A stretch of 64,000 bases of DNA, taken from the NCBI RefSeq assembly GCF_026017845.1, contig NZ_CP100416.1, positions 3,199,962 through 3,263,961 on the forward strand. The letters run 5' to 3'. The notes below the pieces were generated by a model. That model searched no databases. It saw only the letters and a program-made list of their open reading frames with translations, and was not told the DNA's origin. The position numbers and the translations under genes are program-made. Positions 42,796-50,678 of the stretch are shown here, in pieces (within the stretch, counting starts at the first letter, position 1; the number at the start of each line of letters is the position of its first letter). The DNA comes from Amycolatopsis mediterranei. Its GTDB lineage: Bacteria > Actinomycetota > Actinomycetes > Mycobacteriales > Pseudonocardiaceae.

Positions 42796-43728
42796 TCACG
42801 GCAGGCGTGGCGGTGCGGAGCTGGCGCGGGCGGCCAGCTTCGGCGCGAGCAGCCGGGTGCCGGGCGCGGTGCCGTCGTCGAGCTGCCCGATGACCGTTTC
42901 GACGGCCAGCGCGCCGATCTCCCGCGCCGGGATCGCCACGCAGGTCAGCTCGAGCAGGCTGTGCGCGGTCAGGCTGTCCGGGCCGACCGCGACGAGGGAG
43001 ACGTCGCCGGGCACCCGCAGCCCCCGGTGGTGCAGGCACGCCAGCACCGCGGGCAGCGCCGTTTCGTTGTGCACCACGAGCCCGGTGACGCCGGGGTGCC
43101 GGGCGAAGAGCGCGTCCAGGCCGCGCAGCGACCGCCGGTGGGTGTTTCCCCAGGCCAGCGTCGTCGAGCGGACGCCACGGCGCGCCGCTTCCGCCGTGAA
43201 CCCCAGCGCGAGCCGGGTCGCGGAGCTGCTGCCGCGCCGGTAGGCCGCGGGCGGCGAGCCGATCAGGGCGACGTGCTCGTGCCCGAGGCCGGCGAGGTGG
43301 CCCAGGCACAGCGCGCCCGCCGCGGCGAAGTCGAGGTCGAGGCAGCCGAGCCCGTGCGGCCGGTCCGGCAGGCCGATCAGCACCGCCGGCCGGCCCAGCC
43401 CGAGCAGCGCGGGCACGCGCGGATCGGCCGCTTCGACGTCCATCACCACGACGCCGTCGGCGACGGACGAGGACACCGCGCGGCGTAGCGCGGCGGGGCC
43501 CTCTTCGGCGGTGAGCAGGAGCAGGGCGTGGTCGCGGGCGCCGGCCGCGGAGATCGCGGCGGCCACGAACTCCCGCACGACGACGTCGTGGGGGCCGGCG
43601 CGCAGCGGGACGACCAGGGCCAGGACGTTCGTCCGCTGACCGGCCGCGAGCCGTGCTCCGGCGTACTGCTGGTGACCGCGCTTGCGCATGGCGTTCTCGA
43701 CTGCCCCCCAGAGACGGCGATCCGTCAC
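42796..43728 (-). CDS. LacI/PurR-type sensor protein lacking its DNA-binding domain
   Basis: The 310-aa protein from GTG 43728 is a LacI-family periplasmic-binding fold: NVLALVVPLRAGPHDVVVREFVAAAI, the ALIGSPPAAYRRGSSSATR turn, and the late VSLVAVGPDSLTAHSLLELTCVAIP motif. Normal LacI proteins begin with a 45-residue helix-turn-helix. Here the sequence begins at the hinge-helix region (RRLWGAVENAMRKRGH) with no HTH in any frame upstream. A consensus-like promoter and a 13-bp inverted repeat lie just before the start, and the transcription start predicted from that promoter is downstream of the 43788 alternative ATG, which is therefore rejected. It could act as a dominant-negative partner, a sugar-binding protein or a decayed regulator. 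Confidence 0.75.
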   Translation of the reverse strand: MTDRRLWGAVENAMRKRGHQQYAGARLAAGQRTNVLALVVPLRAGPHDVVVREFVAAAISAAGARDHALLLLTAEEGPAALRRAVSSSVADGVVVMDVEAADPRVPALLGLGRPAVLIGLPDRPHGLGCLDLDFAAAGALCLGHLAGLGHEHVALIGSPPAAYRRGSSSATRLALGFTAEAARRGVRSTTLAWGNTHRRSLRGLDALFARHPGVTGLVVHNETALPAVLACLHHRGLRVPGDVSLVAVGPDSLTAHSLLELTCVAIPAREIGALAVETVIGQLDDGTAPGTRLLAPKLAARASSAPPRLP

Positions 43729-43759
43729 GATTGTCGTCGAACCGCATCGACGACAATCG
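43728..43759. promoter_or_regulatory. 13-bp perfect inverted repeat at the lacI-like gene start
   Basis: Arms 43728-43740 (CGATTGTCGTCGA) and 43747-43759 (TCGACGACAATCG) surround a 6-nt spacer. It directly follows the -10 element of the lacI-like gene and overlaps the predicted transcription start, the position of a repressor operator. The sequence lacks the usual LacI-type central CG core. Confidence 0.75.
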
Positions 43760-43788
43760 AAAGTAGAGCACGCGCCGAGGATGTGCAA
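43760..43788 (-). promoter_or_regulatory. Sigma-70-type promoter for the lacI-like gene
   Basis: On the minus strand, TTGCAC (43783-43788) and TACTTT (43760-43765) are separated by exactly 17 bp. The predicted start of transcription is near 43753, inside the inverted repeat. This placement supports a coding start at 43728 or 43689 and excludes the longer frame beginning at 43788. Confidence 0.65.
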
Positions 43789-43961
43789 GCGAGTCTCACC
43801 TGGTCCGAAAATATTAACCGGGCCCCGTGAAAGATCGAACCGATTCGATCATCCGGGGTTTCGCGGCCGGCGTCCCGGGCGGCGGCCGGCCTGCTGGGGT
43901 GGTTTTTGTGCCGGCGGCTCTTCTCGTCGAAGGTCGTCCCGCTATTGGGGGGAGTGATCGG

Positions 43962-43975
43962 AAACAGATCGGTTT
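43962..43975. promoter_or_regulatory. Probable TetR operator before the ferredoxin-like gene
   Basis: AAACAGATCGGTTT differs by one base from the palindrome AAACCGATCGGTTT found upstream of the tetR gene at 45395. It lies 31-44 bp upstream of the ferredoxin-like gene start. The match implies that the same regulator controls both genes. Confidence 0.75.
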
Positions 43976-44005
43976 CCGAGCGCGGGATGCGGTACCCTGA
44001 TCGCG

Positions 44006-44819
44006 ATGGCGTTCCGGATGAACCGCGACAACTGCCGCTCGCCGGCCCGCAGCGTGGCCAACCAGGAGTTCCACCAGACCGACGAGCAGGCCAACCACGC
44101 CGCCCGCAGCGTGATCCAGGCGCTGCAGGACGCCGGCCACCACGCGATCAACCCGTCGGTCGGTTTCCCCCAGGAGAGGGACCGCTTCGGGACGGATCGG
44201 ATCTGGGTGGTGGCGCACAAGACCGTCGCGGTCGCCGCCGGGCTCGGCGTGATGGGCCTGCACCGCAGGCGTCATCCACCCGAAGTTCGGCAGTTTCGTG
44301 CTGCTGGCCACCGTGCTGGTGGATGCCGAAGTGAGCGAGTACGGGCAGGCGCTGGACTACAACCCCTGCATCGACTGCAAGTTGTGCGTCACGGCGTGTC
44401 CGGTCGGGGCCATCGCCAAGGATGGGGCGTTCGACGGGCTGGCCTGCACCACGCACAACTACCGCGAGTTCATGAGCGGGTTCACCGACTGGGCGCAGAC
44501 CGTGGCCGGCAGCGCGGACGCGGCCGACTACCGCTCCCGCGTCCCCGCGGCCGAAAGCGCCTCGATGTGGCAGAGCCTGAGTTCGCCGCCCGGCTACAAA
44601 TCGGGTTACTGCCTGGCCGTCTGCCCCGCGGGCGAGGACGTGCTGGGTCCGTACCTGGAGGACCGCAAGGAGTTCCTCAAGACCGTGCTGCGCCCGCTGC
44701 AGGACAAGCGGGAGACGCTGTACGTCCTGCCGGGTTCCCGCGCGCAGGAGTACGCCCGGCGCCGCTTCCCGCACAAGCCGCTCAAGGAGGTCACCGGCGG
44801 CTGGGCGCCTCCGGAGTGA
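44006..44819 (+). pseudogene. 4Fe-4S binding (ferredoxin-like) protein, frameshifted near 44264
   Basis: The ATG at 44006 opens a protein with a helix-rich N-terminal half (NQEFHQTDEQANHAARSVIQALQDAGHHAINPSVGFPQE, then VAHKTVAVAAGLGVMGLH). After about 86 codons the family sequence (GVIHPKFGSFVLLATVLVDAEVSEYG) continues in another frame; removing one base near 44264 would join them. The second half has a bacterial-ferredoxin CIDCKLCVTACP cluster motif and a further GYCLAVCPAG cysteine pair. The intact product would be about 270 aa, probably a cytoplasmic electron-transfer protein related to QueG-like ferredoxins. Whether this is decay or a sequencing error cannot be told from one sequence. Confidence 0.8.
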
Positions 44820-44825
44820 CGGGCT

Positions 44826-45395
44826 TCAGCGCAGCGCCGCCGCGTCGAGCAGGGTGGTCACGGTCGGGACGATGAGCCCCTTCAGGTCGTCGACCCCGAT
44901 GCCGGCCCGGGCGCTGGCGCCGTCGAAGACCACGAGCAGCTGCCGGGCCAGCAGCTCCGGATCGGCGGCGCCGCCCTGTTCGGCCTCCCGGCGGAAGAAG
45001 CCCAGCAGGTTGCGCTTGATCCGCCGCGCCACCCGGCTGGCGGGGTGGCGCTGGTCCTTGAGCTCGATCTGCGCGGCCAGGTACCGGCAGCCGTGGAACC
45101 CCGGCGCGCTCGCCTGGGCGGTCAGCTGCGCGAAGACGTGCATGATCCGCTCGCGGGGCGAGCGGTCGTCGTCGGCCGGGGGCAGCAGGCCGGCCACGAA
45201 GGCGCCCGCGCCTTCCTTCAGGCTGGCGGCGAGGAGTTCGTCCTTGCTTTCGAACAGCTGGTAGAGCGACCGCTTCGACACGCCCGCGGCCTTGCACAGC
45301 GCCTCGACGCCGATGCCGACCCCCTCCCGGTAGGTGAGGGTGGCCGCGGCCTCGAGCAGCCGCTCCCGGGAGGTGGGTTTCGCATCGGTGGTCAT
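44826..45395 (-). CDS. TetR-family regulator
   Basis: The 189-aa protein has a TetR helix-turn-helix (residues about 8-55: SRERLLEAAATLTYREGVGIGVEALCKAAGVSKRSLYQLFESKDELL) and a C-terminal domain typical of TetR_C_6-like families. The start is ATG 45395, preceded by the perfect palindrome AAACCGATCGGTTT. A near-identical site precedes the divergent ferredoxin-like gene across the tail-to-tail junction, so that gene is the probable target. The stops of the two genes are 7 bp apart. Confidence 0.88.
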   Translation of the reverse strand: MTTDAKPTSRERLLEAAATLTYREGVGIGVEALCKAAGVSKRSLYQLFESKDELLAASLKEGAGAFVAGLLPPADDDRSPRERIMHVFAQLTAQASAPGFHGCRYLAAQIELKDQRHPASRVARRIKRNLLGFFRREAEQGGAADPELLARQLLVVFDGASARAGIGVDDLKGLIVPTVTTLLDAAALR

Positions 45396-45427
45396 TCCCC
45401 GAGGTTAGCCCGGCTCGTCCGGATTGA

Positions 45428-45441
45428 AAACCGATCGGTTT
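45428..45441. promoter_or_regulatory. Perfect 14-bp palindrome, probable TetR autoregulatory operator
   Basis: AAACCGATCGGTTT is fully symmetric and lies 33-46 bp upstream of the tetR start. With the single-mismatch copy at 43962-43975 it defines a candidate binding motif for this TetR protein. Confidence 0.8.
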
Positions 45442-45470
45442 ACAGCGTCGGCTCGCCCGGCGAGCCGCGA

Positions 45471-46145
45471 TCACTCGTCGCGAACGGCCGATCCTCGGGG
45501 ATCCGGGGCCGCCGACCGGTCGCGGAGACCGGCCCTGGCGAAGGCGAGCACTTCGTCGACCAGATCGGACAGTTCGCTCGCCGCCGAGCGCGTCCGGCCC
45601 TCGCGGGTCACGTAGATCTCGCGGAGGCCGGTGACCACGGTGACGGCGGCGAGCCGGGGGAGCAGGGCGTCCGCCGGGAGGCCGAGGTCCGCGCCGATGC
45701 CCGCCGCGATGAGGAGTTCGAGGTCGCGGTAGCCGGCCCGGGCGCGGCCGCGGAGGTCGTCGTCGGCCATGAGCAGCCCGGCGCGCAGGGCCCGGCGCTG
45801 CCAGAGGTGCGCCGGGTCCGCCCCGGAGTCGTGGTCGCGCGCGTCGAGTTCGCGCATGGTCGCGTGCATCCAGTCGCCGACCGCGTCGAGGGTGCTCTCC
45901 GCCGTCCGCGCGCGCAGCCGCTCCTCGAGCGACTCCGGGGTGAACGGGTCGTCGGCGAACAGCAGGTCGTCCTTGGCCGGGAAGTGCAGCGTGACCGTCC
46001 GGGTCGCGACGTCGGCGCGCGCGGCGATCTGCGCGATCGTCGTCTCGCGGTAGCCCTGGCTCGCGAAGAGGTCCAGGGCCGCTTCCCGGATGCGGGTCCG
46101 GGTCTCGGCCTTCTTGCGCTCCCGGCGGCCGTCAGTCGCGATCAT
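45471..46145 (-). CDS. TetR-family regulator next to a divergent SDR gene
   Basis: The 224-aa protein starts at ATG 46145 (the longer frame to 46595 is antisense to the SDR gene). It has a normal TetR HTH (residues about 8-58: RRERKKAETRTRIREAALDLFASQGYRETTIAQIAARADVATRTVTLHF) and a helical ligand domain. An 85-bp divergent gap separates it from the SDR gene and should hold a shared promoter-operator region, although no strong palindrome is visible there. Confidence 0.86.
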   Translation of the reverse strand: MIATDGRRERKKAETRTRIREAALDLFASQGYRETTIAQIAARADVATRTVTLHFPAKDDLLFADDPFTPESLEERLRARTAESTLDAVGDWMHATMRELDARDHDSGADPAHLWQRRALRAGLLMADDDLRGRARAGYRDLELLIAAGIGADLGLPADALLPRLAAVTVVTGLREIYVTREGRTRSAASELSDLVDEVLAFARAGLRDRSAAPDPRGSAVRDE

Positions 46146-46230
46146 GGCGCCAACTCTACCAGCCATCATAAAAATGCAGTCCGTGCTACTGTTAGCTTGA
46201 GACGTAGAGATGCGAACGGAAGGGCAAGTC

Positions 46231-47034
46231 GTGACGAAGAACTGGTTCATCACCGGGACGTCCAAGGGCTTCGGCCGGGAGTGGACCGAGGCGGCGCTCG
46301 CGCGCGGCGACCGGGTCGCGGCCACCGCGCGGGACGTCGAAAGCCTGCGTCCGCTGGTCGACCGGTACGGCGACGCCGTAATGCCGCTGAAGCTGGACGT
46401 CACCGACCGCGCCGCCGCCGTCGAGGCGGTCGAGCGGGCGGCGGCCGGGTTCGGTTCCCTGGACGTGCTGGTGAACAACGCCGGGTACGGGCACTTCGGG
46501 ATGGTCGAGGAACTCACCGAGGAAGAGGTCCGGGCGGAGCTCGAGACGAACTTCTTCGGCACGCTCTGGCTGACCCAGGCGGCCCTGCCGATCATGCGCC
46601 GTCAAGGGCGTGGCCGGATCATCCAGGTCACCAGCGAGGGCGGCATCCGCGCGTTCCCGGGCATCGGCGCCTACCACGCGTCGAAGTGGGCGGTGGAAGG
46701 ACTTTCGGAGTCCCTGCGGCAGGAGGTCGCGGCCTTCGGGATCGACGTGATCTGCCTCGAGCCCGGCCCGTACCGCACGGATTTCGGCGGCGGCAGCGTC
46801 CGGCAGAGCGCGCTGGACCCGGCCTACGACGCGGTCCGCGAAGCGGGCCGGATCGAGTGGGACCTCGGCGACCCGCGGGCGACCCGGGCGCCGATGCTGG
46901 AACTCGCGGACACCGACGACCCGCCGCACCGGATGTTCTTCGGCAAGTCGTTCGCGGCGGTCGAAGCCGAGTACCGGGACCGGCTCGACGGCTGGCGCAA
47001 GTGGGAACCCCTCGCACTGGCCGCGTTCGGCTGA
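46231..47034 (+). CDS. Short-chain dehydrogenase/reductase
   Basis: The 267-aa protein has the classical SDR nucleotide motif TGTSKGFG near the N-terminus, NNAG at about residue 83, the catalytic Ser-Tyr-Lys set (TSEGG, then YHASK) near 138-157, and EPGPYRT after it. Such enzymes interconvert alcohols and ketones with NAD(P)H. GTG 46231 was chosen because GGAAGGG lies 6 nt before it; ATG 46210 would add seven residues. The divergent TetR gene is the likely regulator. Confidence 0.9.
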   Translation: MTKNWFITGTSKGFGREWTEAALARGDRVAATARDVESLRPLVDRYGDAVMPLKLDVTDRAAAVEAVERAAAGFGSLDVLVNNAGYGHFGMVEELTEEEVRAELETNFFGTLWLTQAALPIMRRQGRGRIIQVTSEGGIRAFPGIGAYHASKWAVEGLSESLRQEVAAFGIDVICLEPGPYRTDFGGGSVRQSALDPAYDAVREAGRIEWDLGDPRATRAPMLELADTDDPPHRMFFGKSFAAVEAEYRDRLDGWRKWEPLALAAFG

Positions 47035-47066
47035 GGCACCCGCGCGGGTTCGTGTCCGGCAAGCGA

Positions 47067-47097
47067 ACGGCCCCTCGCCGCGAAGGCGAGGGGCCGT
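47067..47097. terminator. Bidirectional hairpin terminator between SDR and ohr genes
   Basis: A 13-bp perfect stem (47067-47079 with 47085-47097; ACGGCCCCTCGCC and its complement) encloses a 5-nt loop. It lies between the SDR stop (47034, +) and the ohr stop (47112, -), so it can terminate both. Confidence 0.8.
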
Positions 47098-47111
47098 GCA
47101 CCGGGCCGATC

Positions 47112-47546
47112 TCAGGCGAGGGCCGCGTCCATGGTGATCGTCGTGCCCGCCAGGGCCTTCGACACCGGGCAGGTCTTCTCCGCCGTCTCCGCGTACTCCG
47201 CGAACTGCTCCGCCGTCACGCCCGGGACCGAGGCGCGCAGGGTGATCGCGATGCCGCTGATCTCGAAGCCGCCGCCCTTGGCCGGGCCGAGGGTCACCTC
47301 GGCGCTCACGTCGATCGAGTCGGCGGTGAGCTTCTGGGACTCCAGCACGCCCGACAGGTTCATCGCCAGGCAGGACGAGTGCGCCGCCGCGATGAGCTCC
47401 TCCGGGCTCGTCTGGCCGTCCGGGTCGCCCGCCCGGGTCGGGAACGAGACCGCGAACGTGCCCGCGTTGGACGAGTCCAGCGTGACCTCGCCCTTTCCGC
47501 TGTTCAGTCCGCCGACCCAGTGGGTGGTGGCGTCACGGCTGGGCAT
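47112..47546 (-). CDS. ohr: Organic hydroperoxide resistance protein (Ohr/OsmC family)
   Basis: The 144-aa protein carries both conserved cysteines of the thiol-dependent peroxidase family: Cys59 in AHSSCLAM and Cys126 in KTCPVSKAL. The C-terminal KALAGTTITMDAAL segment is typical. These enzymes reduce organic hydroperoxides. The gene follows ohrR by 40 bp on the same strand, with a GAGGAGGC ribosome site before ATG 47546. Repression by OhrR, relieved by peroxide oxidation of its Cys, is expected. Confidence 0.9.
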   Translation of the reverse strand: MPSRDATTHWVGGLNSGKGEVTLDSSNAGTFAVSFPTRAGDPDGQTSPEELIAAAHSSCLAMNLSGVLESQKLTADSIDVSAEVTLGPAKGGGFEISGIAITLRASVPGVTAEQFAEYAETAEKTCPVSKALAGTTITMDAALA

Positions 47547-47555
47547 AAAGCCTCC

Positions 47556-47596
47556 TCAGTGCTCGGATGAGTCAGTGCTCGGTTGGTCAGTGCTCG
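47556..47596. repeat. Three direct copies of TCAGTGCTCG between ohrR and ohr
   Basis: TCAGTGCTCG occurs at 47556, 47572 and 47587, spaced 16 and 15 bp apart. The third copy contains the end of ohrR (its TGA on the minus strand). The other two lie in the short spacer before ohr. They look like small duplications of the gene end rather than an operator, although a role in translation of ohr cannot be excluded. Confidence 0.7.
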
Positions 47597-48030
47597 CTTG
47601 CATACGCGGCGGCCGAAGCCGTCAGCCGCCGCAGGGTGGTGATCAGTTCCCGCCGCTCCCGCTCGCCGAGGCCCAGCGCGCAGCCGATCGCCGAGGGGAC
47701 GCCGGCGGCGCGCGTGCGCACCGCCCGGCCCTGCTCGGTCAGGCTGATCACCACCGTGCGTTCGTCCGCGGGCAACCGCGTCCGCGTGACCAGCCCGTTG
47801 GCCTCGAGCCGCTTCAGCAGCGGGGAAAGCGTGCCGTAGTCCAGGTGCAGCGCCTCGCCGATCTCCTTGACCGGCCGGGCGTCGGACTCCCACAGCACCA
47901 GCAGCACCAGGTACTGCGGGTAGGTGAGGTCGAGCTCGCCGAGCAGGGGACGGTAGGCGTCCGTCACCGCGCGCGACGCGGCGTACAGCGCGAAGCAGGC
48001 TTGCTCGTCAAGAAGGAACTCGTCCGGCAC
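47587..48030 (-). CDS. ohrR: MarR-family peroxide sensor OhrR
   Basis: The 147-aa protein has a MarR winged helix (LDLTYPQYLVLLVLWESDARPVKEIGEALHLDYGTLSPLLKRLEANGLVTRTR) and Cys12 near the N-terminus (EQACFALYAASRAVTDAY), the residue OhrR oxidises on peroxide exposure. It starts at GTG 48030 and lies directly upstream of the ohr peroxidase gene, its usual target. A small palindrome near its start may be an operator. Confidence 0.9.
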   Translation of the reverse strand: MPDEFLLDEQACFALYAASRAVTDAYRPLLGELDLTYPQYLVLLVLWESDARPVKEIGEALHLDYGTLSPLLKRLEANGLVTRTRLPADERTVVISLTEQGRAVRTRAAGVPSAIGCALGLGERERRELITTLRRLTASAAAYASEH

Positions 48031-48047
48031 GTCCGCAAACCTAGCCC

Positions 48048-48060
48048 ACGATTACATCGT
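48048..48060. promoter_or_regulatory. Possible OhrR operator
   Basis: ACGAT-tac-ATCGT is a short inverted repeat 18-30 bp upstream of the ohrR start. Position suits autoregulation, but the arms are only 5 bp and do not closely match the published OhrR box as I recall it. Confidence 0.35.
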
Positions 48061-48107
48061 ACACAAGGTATTCGGAACTGTCGGACCCTTCTGGCAGAGT
48101 CGCGCCC

Positions 48108-48614
48108 ATGACCGAACGCCCCCAGCGCCCGGAAGTCCCGCTCACCGGCGGCGAGCGCGAGATCCTGACCGGCCTGCTCGACTACCACCGCGCCACCGTC
48201 GCGTGGAAGGCAGGCGGGCTCACCGAAGACCAAGCCCGCCGGGCACACCTGCCGAGCGAGCTGACGACCGTCGCCGGCCTGGTCGCCCACCTCACGCTCA
48301 ACGAGGGGTTCTGGTTCGGCGTGGTCGTCGGCAGCGAGGAGGACACCTGGGAGGAGATCCTCGAGCAGGACCCGGACGCGGAGTTCCGCGTCCCGGCGGA
48401 CACCAAGCTGGAAACCCTCCTCGCCGACTACGAGAAGCAGTGCGCCCACAGCCGCGAGATCGTTGCGAAGCACGGCCTCGACGACGAAGTGACGCACAAG
48501 GCCGAGACCTTCAACGTCCGCTGGGTCCTCACGCACATGATCGAGGAGACCGCGCGGCACGTCGGCCACCTCGACGTGCTGCGCGAGCTCACCGACGGTC
48601 TCACCGGGGAGTGA
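48108..48614 (+). CDS. DinB-family protein (DUF664)
   Basis: The 168-aa four-helix protein has the metal-site pattern of DinB/YfiT-like proteins: an N-terminal LLDYHRATVAWKAGGL helix, the TTVAGLVAHLTLNEGFWF segment with a His-containing turn, and THMIEETARHVGHLDVLRE near the C-terminus. Many actinobacterial members are mycothiol- or bacillithiol-dependent transferases. Its 3' end overlaps that of the convergent DUF1295 gene by 14 bp. Confidence 0.85.
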   Translation: MTERPQRPEVPLTGGEREILTGLLDYHRATVAWKAGGLTEDQARRAHLPSELTTVAGLVAHLTLNEGFWFGVVVGSEEDTWEEILEQDPDAEFRVPADTKLETLLADYEKQCAHSREIVAKHGLDDEVTHKAETFNVRWVLTHMIEETARHVGHLDVLRELTDGLTGE

Positions 48615-49362
48615 CCTTCTTCGGCGGCAGCGGGAAGAACCCGCTGGTGCGCTCGACGTAGTGCGCGTACGCCGGGCGCGTGCGCGCCATTCCCTTCTCC
48701 AGCATGGGTTTCCCCGTCCCGCGGGCCAGGGTGAACGTCATCGCGACGGGGGAGAGGATCGTCGCCGCGCCCGGCCACGTCGAACAGGCCAGCAGGTAGA
48801 GGCCCCACCACACGCACGCGTCGCCGAAGTAGTTCGGGTGCCGCGTGTAGCGCCACAACCCCGTGTCGAGCACCTTCCCCTTCGACGCCGGGTCGGCCTT
48901 GAACCGGCGCAGCTGGTCGTCGCCGATCGTCTCGAACGCGAACCCGACCACCCACACCGCGACACCGAGCCAGCCGAGGACACCGATGCCCGTGCCGTCC
49001 ACGGCGAACTGCACCGGCAGCGACACGAAGTACAGCACGACGGCCTGGAACAGGTACACGCGCAGGAACATCTTCAGCGGCCGGTGGCCCATCCGCGCGT
49101 ACCGCGGGTCCTCCGGCAGCTTGTGGTTGCGCAGGTGCAGGTGCACCGAGAGCCGCACGCCCCAGACGACCGTCAGGAGGACCACCACGAGCCGCAGCGG
49201 CAGCGGGCCGTCGCCGAACGGGAAGGCGGCGAGCGCGACGATCGCGAACCCGAGCCCCCAGAACGTGTCGATCGTGTCGTACCGCTTGCGTGCCCGCGCG
49301 ATCCCGAAGGTCACGGTCACCGCCACGAGCGTGACGACGGCCGTGACGAGCAGCTGGGGCAT
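48601..49362 (-). CDS. DUF1295-type membrane reductase (steroid 5-alpha reductase-like) of the SigK module
   Basis: The 253-aa protein has six predicted transmembrane segments and the conserved C-terminal block (KGKVLDTGLWRYTRHPNYFGDACVWWGLYL, then YAHYVERTSGFFPLPP). Proteins of this fold saturate double bonds or methylate lipids at membranes. It starts 2 nt after the stop of the cyclopropane synthase gene (TGA-CG-ATG), so it is co-translated with it. The homologue in M. tuberculosis is Rv0446c, adjacent to ufaA1. Confidence 0.88.
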   Translation of the reverse strand: MPQLLVTAVVTLVAVTVTFGIARARKRYDTIDTFWGLGFAIVALAAFPFGDGPLPLRLVVVLLTVVWGVRLSVHLHLRNHKLPEDPRYARMGHRPLKMFLRVYLFQAVVLYFVSLPVQFAVDGTGIGVLGWLGVAVWVVGFAFETIGDDQLRRFKADPASKGKVLDTGLWRYTRHPNYFGDACVWWGLYLLACSTWPGAATILSPVAMTFTLARGTGKPMLEKGMARTRPAYAHYVERTSGFFPLPPKKVTPR

Positions 49363-49364
49363 CG

Positions 49365-50630
49365 TCACCACTCCCGCGTCGCGGGCAGGCCGGAGCCACC
49401 GTGCTCGTCGGGCCGCACGGCCAGGATCTGGTCCACGCCCATCCGGTTCTCCTCGAACGCCAGCGCCCCGCCCACCAGGTACAGGCGCCAGACCCGCGCG
49501 CCCGTCTCGCCGATGAGCGCGACGACGTCGGCCCAGTTCTCCTCCAGGGTGGCGGCCCAGGCCCGGACCGTCCAGACGTAGTGCTCGCGCAGCGCCTGCA
49601 CGTCCCGCACCTCGAGGCCCGCGGTCTCCAGGTGGTCGATGGTCCGCCCGACCGGGCGCATGGTCATGTCGGGGGCGATGTACCGCTCGATGAACGCCCC
49701 GCCGCCGGGGGCGACGTGCCCGCGGGACATCTGCTGGAGCAGCACGCGGCCGCCCGGCTTCACCATGCGGTGCAGCGTCGCCGCGTACGCCGGGTAGTTG
49801 ACTTCGCCGACGTGCTCGCCCATTTCGATCGACGCGACCGCGTCGAACGGCGCGTCCGGCAGCTCCCGGTAGTCCTGGCGGCGGACCTCGACGCGGTCTT
49901 CGAGGTCGTGCTGGGCGAGCCGGCCGCGGATGTGCTGCAGCTGCTCGGCCGAGAGCGTGATGCCGACGGCCTCGACACCGTGGTGCTTGGCCGCGTGGAC
50001 GAGCAGCGAGCCCCAGCCGCAGCCGACGTCGAGCAGCCGCATGCCCGGCCGCAGCCCGAGCTTGCGGCAGATCAGCTCCAGCTTGTCGTGCTGCGCCTGC
50101 TCCAGGCTCGACGAGCCGGAGGTGAAGTAGGCGCACGAGTACGCCATCGACTCGTCCATCAGCAGCTGGTAGAAGGCGTTGCTCAGGTCGTAGTGGTGGG
50201 CGATGGCGGAGCGGTCGCGCCGCAGGCTGTGCAGTTTCCCGGACAGCCGGGCCTCTTCGGCCGGCGGCTTCGGCGGGAGCCCGGCGACGCCGAGCCGGGC
50301 CGCCAGCCGGACGGCTTCGGCCCACTCGCGCGGCCCCAGCTTCGCCCGGTTGAGGTCCCCCGCGCGGGTGAGAGCCCAGATCCGCCGGAAGCCGTCCGTC
50401 AGATCGCCTTCGACGTCGAGGTCGCCGGTGACGTAGGCGCGGGCGAGCCCCAGCTCGCCGGGCGCGTACAGCAGGCGGCGCAGGGCACGGCGGTTGCGGA
50501 GCACGACCGTCGGTGCGTCGGCCGGGCCGGCGCGGGTCCCCTCCCAGGTCCGGAGGCCCACGGGGAGCGGGCCGCCGAGGAGTTTCGCGGCGAACGAGGC
50601 GAGGCGGTGCGCGGTGGTGGTGTGCGGCAT
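49365..50630 (-). CDS. Cyclopropane-fatty-acyl-phospholipid synthase family protein (UfaA1-like)
   Basis: The 421-aa enzyme has the cfa/mmaA methyltransferase layout: DRSAIAHHYDLSNAFYQLLMDESMAYSCAYF, the SAM site LLDVGCGWGSLLVHAAKH, SIEMGEHVGEVNYPAYAATLHRMVKPGGRVLLQQMS, and the late EHYVWTVRAWA..LEENW segment. It adds a methylene bridge or methyl branch to unsaturated fatty acids. It corresponds to M. tuberculosis ufaA1 (Rv0447c) in the sigK block. The start ATG 50630 is 7 nt after a promoter-like element. Confidence 0.9.
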   Translation of the reverse strand: MPHTTTAHRLASFAAKLLGGPLPVGLRTWEGTRAGPADAPTVVLRNRRALRRLLYAPGELGLARAYVTGDLDVEGDLTDGFRRIWALTRAGDLNRAKLGPREWAEAVRLAARLGVAGLPPKPPAEEARLSGKLHSLRRDRSAIAHHYDLSNAFYQLLMDESMAYSCAYFTSGSSSLEQAQHDKLELICRKLGLRPGMRLLDVGCGWGSLLVHAAKHHGVEAVGITLSAEQLQHIRGRLAQHDLEDRVEVRRQDYRELPDAPFDAVASIEMGEHVGEVNYPAYAATLHRMVKPGGRVLLQQMSRGHVAPGGGAFIERYIAPDMTMRPVGRTIDHLETAGLEVRDVQALREHYVWTVRAWAATLEENWADVVALIGETGARVWRLYLVGGALAFEENRMGVDQILAVRPDEHGGSGLPATREW

Positions 50631-50637
50631 GCCCGGG

Positions 50638-50664
50638 ATTCGCTCTCCCCGCCGCGGTGGATTG
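50638..50664 (-). promoter_or_regulatory. Putative SigK promoter for the cfa arm
   Basis: On the minus strand CAATCC (50659-50664) and GCGAAT (50638-50643) are separated by 15 bp and followed by 7 nt and the ATG at 50630, implying a leaderless mRNA. The pair resembles the reported SigK consensus from M. tuberculosis (CCATCC...CCGAAT as I recall it). Confidence 0.6.
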
Positions 50665-50678
50665 GTCGCCCGGTCCGG

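Noticed and set aside
43728..43788. Upstream start at 43788 for the lacI-like protein, giving 330 aa
   Set aside because: The predicted promoter and transcription start lie downstream of that codon.
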